In this document: positions 1 through 7,483 of the stretch, piece after piece
Layout of the letters: the number at the start of each line of letters is the position of its first letter
Numbering within the stretch: position 1 is the first letter of the stretch
Translations under genes and position numbers: made by a program
Origin: Acidobacteriota bacterium
GTDB taxonomy: Bacteria > Acidobacteriota > Terriglobia > Acidiferrales > UBA7541
Assembly (NCBI GenBank): GCA_016201285.1
Contig: JACQDE010000087.1
Span: 51,694 to 115,693, forward strand
DNA length: 64,000 nt
Direction: 5' to 3'
Notes under the pieces: generated by a model
Databases searched by the model: none
Told to the model about the DNA's origin: nothing
The model's input: the letters and a program-made list of their open reading frames with translations, nothing else

Positions 1-1738
1 CGAGCATCGGCCCCTCGATGGCTTCGCCGCCGAGCGGGTTGGGCCGGTCGAGCACATAGAAGGCAATCTTGCGCTTCGCGGCTTCCTCCATCGCGTAGGC
101 CATCGTCGTCGGATAGGTGTAGAAGCGCACGCCGGCGTCCTGGATGTCGAAGACCAGCGCATCCACGCCACGGAGCATTTCCTCGGCGGGCCGGCGGGTG
201 TCGCCGTAGAGGCTGTGGATGGTGAGGCCGGTGGCGGGGTCCGTGGTGGACGCGACTTTCTCGTCGGCGCGCCCGGCGATGCCGTGCTCGGGACTGAACA
301 GTGCGACCAGCTTCACGCCCTCGGCCTTCGCCAGCAGGTCAATCGTGCTGCGACCGTTGCGGTCGACCCCGGTGTGGTTGGTGATCAGGCCCACGCGCTT
401 GCCGCGCAGCGCCGCAAAATTTTCCTCCACGAGGACGTCAATGCCGCTCTTCGTTTGCGCGTTCCGCGCCGGATCATGGCTGGCGCCGGCGGAGCGTTCG
501 ACGGACGAAGCCGAAGATGCCGGCCTAAAGGCCGGCACTACGTGGGAGGCAATGGCGGTAGCGATGCGGGAGCGAAGGCTGGAAAGTGCGGGACGGCCGT
601 GGGGATGAACGCTGTTGGCGAGCAAAATATAGAAGGTGCGGCTCTGCGGGTCCACCCACATGGCCGTGCCGGTGAACCCGGTATGGCCGAACGAGCCGAC
701 AGGAAACAGCTCGCCGCGCGGCGCGGAATACACGGAATCAATGTCCCAGCCGAGGCCGCGAAGGGTGGGGCTCCACGGTGGCGTTTGCGGCGTCGTCATC
801 TTCTGGATCGTAGCCGCCGCGAAGATGCGCTTGCCGTTGGGCGCCACGCCCTGCGCGAGCAGCATCCGGCAAAAGAGCGCGAGGTCGTCCACCGTCGAGA
901 ACAAGCCGGCGTGACCCGCGACGCCGCCCATGCCCCGCGCGCGCGGGTCGTGCACTTCTCCGCGCAGGACGCGGCCCTTCCCGGAGCCGGCTTTCGCGCC
1001 TTCCGGCAAATCGATTTCTTCCGTCGGCGCGATTCGGAGCTTCCAATCGGCGGGCGGGCGGAAGCGCGTGGTGTTCATGCCCAGCGGCTTGAAAATGTTT
1101 TCGAGCGCGAACTCGTCGAGCGGCATCCCGCTGACGCGGCGGACCATCTCCGCGAGAATAATGAAGCCGCCGTCGCTATAGACAAACCGCGCGCCGGGCG
1201 GGGAGATGAGCGTGTCTTCGTAGAGCGATTTCAGCACGGCTTCCGCGCCGGACCAGGGGTCCTTCAACGCGGGAATCGGCCGCAGGCCGGAGGTGTGCGT
1301 AAGGAGGTGCCGCACGGTGACCTGGTCTTTGCCATTCGGCGCGAATTCGGGGACGTAGCGCGCGACCGGATCATTGAGCCGCACCTTGCCCTGCTCGACC
1401 AGCAGCATCACCGATGACGTCGTGGCGACGACTTTCGTGAGCGAGGCCACATCGAAGACGGTGTCGGTCGTCATCGCCTCGCGCGCGGGCAGCACGGCGC
1501 GCGAGCCGTACGCTTTCCGGTGAAGAATCTCCTGCCCCTGGCCGACCAGCAATACCCCGCCGGGCAATTCGTCCGCGGCGATGGCCTTCTCGACGATGGG
1601 ATCGAGGAGTTCGCTGAGACCTTTCGTGGATTTGGGTTTTGTCTGGGCCTGAACGAAAGACGGCGCCGCCAGCGAAAGCGAAAATAGAAAAGAGAAAATG
1701 GGGAATAGGAAGATTCCATTCCGCGCGTGTGTCCGCAT
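1..1738 (-). CDS. Serine hydrolase (beta-lactamase fold) fused to NamZ/DUF1343, C-terminus cut by window
   Basis: Reading the minus strand from the ATG at 1738 gives an uninterrupted frame to base 1, about 579 codons, so the C-terminus is missing. It has a signal peptide (residues 1-32). A class-C beta-lactamase-like serine hydrolase domain follows (about 40-395) with S99-L-T-K102, Y187-S-D and H352-T-G. From about residue 432 comes a DUF1343 domain, recognised by RGKRVGLITNHTGVDRNG and FSPEHG. Members of that family are exo-N-acetylmuramidases (NamZ), which release MurNAc from the non-reducing end of peptidoglycan fragments. The hydrolase domain could be an esterase or peptidase on muropeptides; this is inference. 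The gene is divergent from a NagZ/serine-hydrolase fusion, and the two hydrolase domains share a GVAGHAGLFST motif, so they are paralogues. The linker (residues about 400-407) is encoded by a palindromic repeat. Confidence 0.88.
   Translation of the reverse strand, partial: MRTHARNGIFLFPIFSFLFSLSLAAPSFVQAQTKPKSTKGLSELLDPIVEKAIAADELPGGVLLVGQGQEILHRKAYGSRAVLPAREAMTTDTVFDVASLTKVVATTSSVMLLVEQGKVRLNDPVARYVPEFAPNGKDQVTVRHLLTHTSGLRPIPALKDPWSGAEAVLKSLYEDTLISPPGARFVYSDGGFIILAEMVRRVSGMPLDEFALENIFKPLGMNTTRFRPPADWKLRIAPTEEIDLPEGAKAGSGKGRVLRGEVHDPRARGMGGVAGHAGLFSTVDDLALFCRMLLAQGVAPNGKRIFAAATIQKMTTPQTPPWSPTLRGLGWDIDSVYSAPRGELFPVGSFGHTGFTGTAMWVDPQSRTFYILLANSVHPHGRPALSSLRSRIATAIASHVVPAFRPASSASSVERSAGASHDPARNAQTKSGIDVLVEENFAALRGKRVGLITNHTGVDRNGRSTIDLLAKAEGVKLVALFSPEHGIAGRADEKVASTTDPATGLTIHSLYGDTRRPAEEMLRGVDALVFDIQDAGVRFYTYPTTMAYAMEEAAKRKIAFYVLDRPNPLGGEAIEGPML
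519..541. repeat. REP-like palindrome inside a coding linker
   Basis: Seven-base arms GCCGGCC and GGCCGGC flank a TAAA loop, followed by ACTAC. The architecture (GC-rich arms, short A/T-rich loop, trailing CTAC) is the same as in the intergenic hairpins near 45.1 and 46.0 kb. Here it lies in frame in the linker between the serine-hydrolase and DUF1343 domains. Confidence 0.7.
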
Positions 1739-1848
1739 CGAGTGGCCCTCTTTTCTATTTTCTAATTTCCGTTTTCCATCTTCACAGCCGTGTGCTATAT
1801 ATCGCGACGCCATGCAGACGTCAATCATTGGGGCCACCATCCAAGGCG

Positions 1849-4731
1849 ATGCGTAACCGCTGGCTTCTGCTGCCGACCGCACTTCTTCTCTTCATCGCCT
1901 ATCCCGCACGCACACAGAAGGCTTCCCTGCCCGCCGCCAAGCTGCCTCGGGACGCGGAAAAGTGGGTGGAGCGCACGCTGAAGAAGATGACCCTCGAGGA
2001 AAAGCTCGGGCAGCTCGTTATGGTCTTCTATTACGGCGGGTTCCTTTCCACCGAGTCCGAGCAATACAGGGAACTGTTGCGGCAGGTGGAAAAGAATCAC
2101 GTCGGCGGAATCGTGGTGCAGACGCGCGGCACGCCGCTGGGGATCGAGTACAGCCAGGTCTATCCCACCGCGGCGCTGGCCAACCAGCTCCAGCGCCGGT
2201 CGAAGGTGCCGCTGCTGGTGGCCGCGGACTTCGAGCGCGGCACGGCGATGCGCCTGGACGAAGGCACCGCGTTCCCGCACGCGATGGGCGTGGCTGCCAC
2301 CGGCGACCCGCGCGTGGCGTACGCGATGGGCAAGATCACCGCCAGCGAGGCGCGCGCCGTCGGCGTGCACTGGGTTTTCGCGCCGGTGGCCGACGTCAAC
2401 AGCAACCCGGACAACCCCATCATCAACACCCGGTCGTTCGGCGAAGACCCGCAGAAGGTGGCGGAGTTTGTGAAGCAGTTCGTGCGCGGCATCGAGGAAA
2501 ACGGCGCGCTTTCAACAACCAAACATTTCCCCGGGCACGGCGACACGAGCGTGGATTCGCACATTGACCTCTCGGTGGTGAAGGGCGACCGCGCGCGCCT
2601 CGACGCGGTCGAGCTAGCGCCGTTCCGCGCGGCGATTGCTGCCGGCACGAGCACGATCATGACCGGCCACCTGGCCGTGCCGGCGCTCGAGCCCAACGCG
2701 GAAGTGCCGGCGACGCTTTCGGAAAATATCCTGACCGGGCTGCTGCGCAAGGAACTGGGGTTTGACGGCCTCATTGTCACCGACGCACTGGACATGGGTG
2801 GCGTGACGTCGCGCTATCCGCCGGCGGAGGTGGCCGTGCGCGCCGTGGCCGCCGGCGCGGACGTGCTGCTGGTGCCGCCGATCCCAGATGCCGCGATTGC
2901 CGGTTTGAAGGACGCGGTGGCCACCGGCCGCATCCCCATGGCGCGGATTGACGAATCCGTGCGGCGCGTCCTTCGCGCCAAGGCGAAGCTGGGGCTTTAC
3001 AAAGAGCGCCTCGTGGATCTGGACAGGCTGAACACCGCGTTTCGCCGCCCGGAGTTTGTGCAACAGGCGCAGGAGATTGCCGACCGCGGCGTCACGCTGC
3101 TGAAGGATGAGCCGCGGCTGTTGCCCCTCGACGCCACGAAGCCGCAGCGCGTGCTGCTCGCGGCCGTCGCCGGCGATCCGGACCCCTATCCGGCCGAGCA
3201 TTTCGAGCGCGAACTCCGCGGGCGCGTGGATTCGCTTGCCGCGGTGCGGACGGACACGCGGTTCGTGAAGGTCGAAACCGTGAAGCTGCCGCCGCCGGAG
3301 AGCTACGACGTGGCCATTGCCGCGCTCTTCGTGCGCGTGGCTGACCGCAAGGGGACCGTCGGCCTGCCGGAAAATCAGATGGCGCTGGTCAACGCGCTGC
3401 TGGCGGCGGGCAAGCCGGTGGTGGTGGTCTGCTTCGGCAGTCCGTATATCATTGAAAAATTCCCCAGCGCGAAGACGTGGATGGCCGTGTTCTCCACGCA
3501 GGACGTGGCGCAGCGCGCTGCGGGCCGCGCGCTTTTCGGACAGGTGGCTATCGGCGGAAAAATCCCCGTAAGCGTGCCGGGGGTGGCGAAAGCGGGCGAC
3601 GGCTTGAGCGTGTCCGCCAGCCCGATGAAACTCCGCGCCGCGCCAGCCGATATGGACGCGCGGCTCAAGCCCGTCTACGAAATGCTTGATCACGCGGTGG
3701 AAGAGAGGGCGTTCCCCGGCGGCGTGCTGGCCGTGGGACAGCGCGGCGAATTGGTGGTGCATGCTTTCGGCAAGCAGACCTACGACGCGGGCGCGCCAGC
3801 CGTCTCGACAGAGACGATTTACGATCTCGCCTCGCTGACCAAGCCGGTGGTGACGGTGACCGCGACGGCCATGCTCGTCGCCTCTAATCGCGTGCAACTC
3901 GATGCGCCGATCGAGCGCTTCCTGCCGGAATGGAACAAGGGACCGAACGCCGAGTGGCGGAAGAAAGTGACGGTGCGACATCTGCTGCTGCACTCGTCGG
4001 GGCTGCCGGGCTATCAGAAATATTACGAGGTCACAAAAGGCAAGAAGGAGATCGTGGCAAAAGCGCTGGCCGAGCCGCTGGTGGCCGAGCCCGGAGCCAA
4101 GGTCGAGTATTCGGACATCGGTTTTGTTCTGCTGGGCGAGATTGTGGAGCGCGTGTTGGGCAAGACGCTCGACCAGTTCGCCCGCGAGCGGATCTTCGCG
4201 CCGCTGGGAATGAGCGATGCGCAGTTCAATCCGTTGAAGAATTTGCGCGCGCGGATTGCTCCGACCGAAAACGACACGACGTACAGGAGACAGCTTGTGC
4301 ACGGCGAGGTCCACGACCAGAACGCGTGGGCCATGGGCGGTGTAGCGGGACATGCCGGCCTGTTTTCGACGGCCGCGGACTTGGCCGCGTTCTGCCAGAT
4401 GATGCTCAACGGCGGAATGTACGCGCACCAGCGGCTGTTGAGCCGCAGCGCGATCGCGCAGTTCACCAAAGCGGCCACGCTGCCGGGCGGCGCGCGGACA
4501 CTCGGGTGGGATGTGCCGAGTGAGCCGTCGCAAAGCGGAAAATACTTTTCCGCAAGGAGCTTCGGCCACCTCGGTTACACCGGCACGTCCATCTGGATTG
4601 ACCCGGAGAAGGAACTATTCGTCATCCTGCTGACCAACCGCGTGCACCCTTCCGCGGAAAACGAGAAGATCAAGGATGTCCGCCCCGCCGTGCACGACGC
4701 AATTCTCGAATCGCTCGGCCCCCAACCCTAG
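1849..4731 (+). CDS. GH3 beta-N-acetylhexosaminidase (NagZ-like) fused to C-terminal serine hydrolase
   Basis: This 960-residue secreted protein has two enzymes. The ATG at 1849 is chosen because it begins a clear signal peptide (MRNRWLLLPTALLLFIAYPA); the frame is open further upstream but that part is not signal-like. Residues about 35-590 are a GH3 domain. It shows the NagZ signature K225-H-F-P-G-H-G with the following DSH, and T-D312-A-L-D-M with the probable nucleophile Asp. Residues about 600-955 are a beta-lactamase-fold hydrolase with S662-L-T-K665, Y754-S-D and H907-L-G. NagZ enzymes remove GlcNAc from muropeptides; the export signal suggests this one acts in the periplasm. The neighbours (NamZ fusion upstream, murQ and murA downstream) fit peptidoglycan salvage. 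The substrate of the hydrolase domain is unknown. Confidence 0.92.
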   Translation: MRNRWLLLPTALLLFIAYPARTQKASLPAAKLPRDAEKWVERTLKKMTLEEKLGQLVMVFYYGGFLSTESEQYRELLRQVEKNHVGGIVVQTRGTPLGIEYSQVYPTAALANQLQRRSKVPLLVAADFERGTAMRLDEGTAFPHAMGVAATGDPRVAYAMGKITASEARAVGVHWVFAPVADVNSNPDNPIINTRSFGEDPQKVAEFVKQFVRGIEENGALSTTKHFPGHGDTSVDSHIDLSVVKGDRARLDAVELAPFRAAIAAGTSTIMTGHLAVPALEPNAEVPATLSENILTGLLRKELGFDGLIVTDALDMGGVTSRYPPAEVAVRAVAAGADVLLVPPIPDAAIAGLKDAVATGRIPMARIDESVRRVLRAKAKLGLYKERLVDLDRLNTAFRRPEFVQQAQEIADRGVTLLKDEPRLLPLDATKPQRVLLAAVAGDPDPYPAEHFERELRGRVDSLAAVRTDTRFVKVETVKLPPPESYDVAIAALFVRVADRKGTVGLPENQMALVNALLAAGKPVVVVCFGSPYIIEKFPSAKTWMAVFSTQDVAQRAAGRALFGQVAIGGKIPVSVPGVAKAGDGLSVSASPMKLRAAPADMDARLKPVYEMLDHAVEERAFPGGVLAVGQRGELVVHAFGKQTYDAGAPAVSTETIYDLASLTKPVVTVTATAMLVASNRVQLDAPIERFLPEWNKGPNAEWRKKVTVRHLLLHSSGLPGYQKYYEVTKGKKEIVAKALAEPLVAEPGAKVEYSDIGFVLLGEIVERVLGKTLDQFARERIFAPLGMSDAQFNPLKNLRARIAPTENDTTYRRQLVHGEVHDQNAWAMGGVAGHAGLFSTAADLAAFCQMMLNGGMYAHQRLLSRSAIAQFTKAATLPGGARTLGWDVPSEPSQSGKYFSARSFGHLGYTGTSIWIDPEKELFVILLTNRVHPSAENEKIKDVRPAVHDAILESLGPQP

Positions 4732-4920
4732 AAAAACGTCACAGAGTCGCCGAGGCACAAAGAAAAACGACAGAGAGATTGATTCGAACATCGCATCTCG
4801 CCCAGTTGAACTTTCGATCCCCGGTCATTTCCTTTCACCACCTCTGTGTCTCAGTGCCTCGGCGGCGTTCTTTGTCTTCCTTCTGAGCGAAGATAGAAGA
4901 ATGCGGCTATAATCCCGCCC
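4732..4920. repeat. Intergenic inverted repeat between the NagZ fusion and murQ
   Basis: The left part (around 4739-4760) contains cacagagtcgccgaggca and the right part (around 4842-4867) contains the reverse complement of a similar string, ctctgtgtctcagtgcctcg. It looks like a decayed short inverted-repeat element with no coding capacity. Confidence 0.4.
4908..4913 (+). promoter_or_regulatory. Candidate -10 box of murQ (leaderless arrangement)
   Basis: A perfect TATAAT ends seven bases before the GTG start at 4921, so transcription would begin at or next to the start codon. No Shine-Dalgarno sequence is visible. The -35 region is weak. Confidence 0.45.
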
Positions 4921-5832
4921 GTGAAAGTTCATCGGCAAACACCTCGCATCACCGAGCAGCGAAACCCGCGGTCGCGCGGACTCGACCTGAAATCCACCGC
5001 GGAGATTCTGCAGATCATCAACCGCGAGGACGCGGACGTAGCGAGCGCGGTGGCGCGGGAGATTCCGGCGATTGCGCGAGCGGTGGACACGATTGCGGCC
5101 GCGCTGCGCCGCGGCGGCAGGCTGATCTACGCCGGCGCGGGGACGAGCGGGCGGCTGGCGGTGCTGGACGCGTCCGAATGCCCGCCGACGTTTGGCGTGC
5201 CGCCGCGGATGGTGCAGGGTGTAATCGCCGGCGGGCGGCGCGCGCTGGTGAGCGCCGTCGAAGGCGCCGAAGACGACGCCGCACAGGGCGCGCGCGATCT
5301 CGCAAAGAAAAAAGTGTCCGCGAAAGATGTGGTCGTGGGTCTGACAGCCAGCGGCTCGACGCCGTACGTTCTCGGCGCGCTGCGCTATGCCAGACGGCGC
5401 GGCGCGGCGACCATCGGCGTGACGTGCAACCGCGGTGCGGCACTCGAGCGGCTGGCGCGGATTACCATCGCCGCCAAAGTGGGGCCGGAGGTGATTGCCG
5501 GCTCGACGCGGATGAAAGCGGGCACCGCGCAGAAGATGGTCCTGAATATGCTCTCTACCGCCGCGATGGTGCGGTTGGGCTACGTGTACGACAACTGGAT
5601 GATCAACGTAGCCCTAACGAACAAGAAGTTGCGGCGCCGCGGGTTACGCCTCCTCGAGGAAGCGGCCGGGGCGAGCGTGTCCGAAGCGGCACGCGCGGCG
5701 CGTCTGGCGGGACACGATTTGCGCGTCGCGCTGGTCATGCTGAAGGCCGGCGTGGATGCGGCCACGGCAAAGCGAAGACTGAAGCAGGCGGGTGGAGATT
5801 TGCGGAAAGCGTTGGAAAGTTTGAAAGCTTGA
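4921..5832 (+). CDS. murQ: N-acetylmuramic acid 6-phosphate etherase
   Basis: The 303-residue protein matches MurQ across its length. It has TEQRNPRS near the N-terminus (residues 11-18), the SIS-domain segment AGAGTSGRLAVLDASECPPTF with E86 at the position of the catalytic glutamate, and a second acidic patch EGAEDDA around 114-120. MurQ cleaves the lactyl ether of MurNAc-6-phosphate to give GlcNAc-6-phosphate and D-lactate in the cytoplasm. GTG is used as start: it directly precedes KVHRQTPRITEQRNP, and a TATAAT box sits seven bases upstream. Finding it next to NamZ- and NagZ-type fusions supports a MurNAc salvage role. The last codons (ESLKA) lie in an inverted repeat that spans the murQ-murA gap. 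Confidence 0.95.
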   Translation: MKVHRQTPRITEQRNPRSRGLDLKSTAEILQIINREDADVASAVAREIPAIARAVDTIAAALRRGGRLIYAGAGTSGRLAVLDASECPPTFGVPPRMVQGVIAGGRRALVSAVEGAEDDAAQGARDLAKKKVSAKDVVVGLTASGSTPYVLGALRYARRRGAATIGVTCNRGAALERLARITIAAKVGPEVIAGSTRMKAGTAQKMVLNMLSTAAMVRLGYVYDNWMINVALTNKKLRRRGLRLLEEAAGASVSEAARAARLAGHDLRVALVMLKAGVDAATAKRRLKQAGGDLRKALESLKA

Positions 5833-5910
5833 AGGTTCGAAGGTTGCAGGGCACGGCAGGGGCGATGCAGCGAAATACTTTTTAGCATTTCAACCTTTCA
5901 ACTTTCCAAC
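5811..5910. repeat. Inverted repeat spanning murQ stop and murA upstream region
   Basis: The left arm gttggaaagtttgaaagctt starts at 5811 and the right arm caacctttcaactttccaac ends at 5910. The arms are near-perfect reverse complements with one base indel. The left arm supplies the last murQ codons. Confidence 0.6.
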
Positions 5911-5931
5911 ATTGAATCCCGGGCGGAGCGA

Positions 5932-7200
5932 ATGGAGAAATTCCGGATTGAAGGCGGAAGGCGTCTGGAGGGCATGGTCCGCGTGAGCGGCGCGAAGAAC
6001 GCCGCGCTGCCGGCGATGGCCGCGGCGCTGCTGACGCCGGAGCCGGTGCGGCTGCGGAACGTCCCGCGCGTGCGCGACATCGTCACCATGGGCAGGCTGC
6101 TGGCGCACATGGAAGCGCACGTGGAGACGTCCCCCGCCGAGCCCGAGTACGTAACGATTCGCGCGGAGAAAATCTCCAACGCCGAGGCGCCGTACGAGCT
6201 GGTGAAGACGATGCGCGCATCGGTGCTGACGCTGGGCCCGCTGGTGGCGCGGACCGGCTATGCGCGCGTTTCGCTGCCCGGCGGCTGCGCGATTGGCGCG
6301 CGGCCGATTGATTTGCACCTCAAGGCGCTCGAAAAGATGGGCGCGGCCATTTCCACCGAGCACGGTTACGTGGAAGCGCGCGCGCCTGAAGGCGGGCTGC
6401 GCGGCGCGGAGCTCCGGTTCGAGAAAATCACCGTAACGGGAACGGAAAACGCCATGATGGCCGCGGCGCTGGCCAGCGGCGAGACCGTCATCGAGAACGC
6501 CGCGCGCGAGCCGGAGATCGCCGACCTGGCCCGGCTGCTGATCACCATGGGCGCGAAGGTCGAAGGCGCTGGCACGGCGACTCTGCGAATTTGCGGGGCG
6601 GCCGAGCTGCACGGCGCGACGCACACTGTCATCCCCGACCGCATCGAAGCGGGCACGCTGCTCGTCGCCGGAGCGATCACCGGCGGCGAGCTTCTGCTCA
6701 CGCAGTGCGAACCGGCGCACCTGACGGCGGTGACGGAAAAGCTGGCGCAGGCCGGCGTCGTGATCCGCGCGGAAGGTGGCAACGCGCTGCGCGTCCACAA
6801 CGGCGGGCCGCTCACCGCGGTGGACGTGACCACCGAGGAGTATCCAGGCTTCGCCACCGACATGCAGGCGCAGTACATGGCGCTGATGACGCAGGCCGAG
6901 GGCGCGTCCGTGATCACAGAGACGATTTTCGAGAATCGCTTCCTGCACGCGCAGGAAATGGTGCGCATGGGCGCGCACATTTCGATCGAGGGGCGCCGGG
7001 CGGTGGTGCGCGGGCCGGTGCGGCTGACCGGCGCCAGCGTGCAAGCCTCCGACCTGCGCGCCAGCGCCTCACTGGTGCTGGCCGCGCTGGTCGCCGAGGG
7101 CGAGACCGTGATTGACCGCGTGTACCACCTCGACCGCGGTTACGAGCGCTTGGAAGAAAAGCTCGGCGCCGTAGGAGCGAAGATCGAGAGAATCAAATAG
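5932..7200 (+). CDS. murA: UDP-N-acetylglucosamine 1-carboxyvinyltransferase
   Basis: The 422-residue protein has the usual MurA length and features. These are VSGAKNAALPAMAAALL at the N-terminus (K22, N23), the active-site loop LPGGCAIGARP with Cys119 at the position targeted by fosfomycin, and VTGTENAMMAAALA in the middle. It catalyses transfer of enolpyruvate from PEP to UDP-GlcNAc, the first committed step of peptidoglycan synthesis, in the cytoplasm. It follows murQ by about 100 bp on the same strand, so salvage and synthesis steps may be co-transcribed, although an inverted repeat lies between them. Confidence 0.97.
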   Translation: MEKFRIEGGRRLEGMVRVSGAKNAALPAMAAALLTPEPVRLRNVPRVRDIVTMGRLLAHMEAHVETSPAEPEYVTIRAEKISNAEAPYELVKTMRASVLTLGPLVARTGYARVSLPGGCAIGARPIDLHLKALEKMGAAISTEHGYVEARAPEGGLRGAELRFEKITVTGTENAMMAAALASGETVIENAAREPEIADLARLLITMGAKVEGAGTATLRICGAAELHGATHTVIPDRIEAGTLLVAGAITGGELLLTQCEPAHLTAVTEKLAQAGVVIRAEGGNALRVHNGGPLTAVDVTTEEYPGFATDMQAQYMALMTQAEGASVITETIFENRFLHAQEMVRMGAHISIEGRRAVVRGPVRLTGASVQASDLRASASLVLAALVAEGETVIDRVYHLDRGYERLEEKLGAVGAKIERIK

Positions 7201-7306
7201 AGGTCAGAGTCGGGAAGTCCGCGCTGGCTCCAGACGGCACGACTCAAGAAGCAGGCAGCCGGGGACAGGCTCCGCCCGCCGGAATGGTTTCGACCCCAGC
7301 TAGTGC

Positions 7307-7335
7307 TTGACTGACCTTATGGCTAGTGGTAGTTT
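7307..7335 (+). promoter_or_regulatory. Promoter of first TonB-type receptor (duplicated cassette, copy 1)
   Basis: TTGACT at 7307-7312, a 17-base spacer and TAGTTT at 7330-7335. The same boxes, the same spacer length and the same 148-base gap to the ATG recur upstream of the next gene (11048-11076). The gap also shares the string gaggggtgg followed by a TTTGG. Confidence 0.7.
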
Positions 7336-7483
7336 CGCGGCATTTGGGGTGAGGGGTGGTTTTGGAACTAAGCGCCAGGGATCTTATTGGAATTTTTTCT
7401 TCTCAATTTCTCTGTCGCGTATTCTGTCCAAGCCGTCCGGGTCAGGCAGCTATCCGAGAACATCATCAGGGGGAGTGCAAGAC

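Noticed and set aside
215..1417. A 400-codon plus-strand frame over the first gene
   Set aside because: It is Arg/Ala/His-rich with no motifs, and lies opposite the clearly coding serine-hydrolase/NamZ gene.
2614..4569. A 651-codon minus-strand frame inside the NagZ fusion
   Set aside because: High-GC antisense shadow of a gene with complete catalytic motifs; composition is typical of a reverse frame.
7280..7320. A tRNA-like string GGTTTCGACCCC
   Set aside because: No acceptor or anticodon stem can be formed around it.
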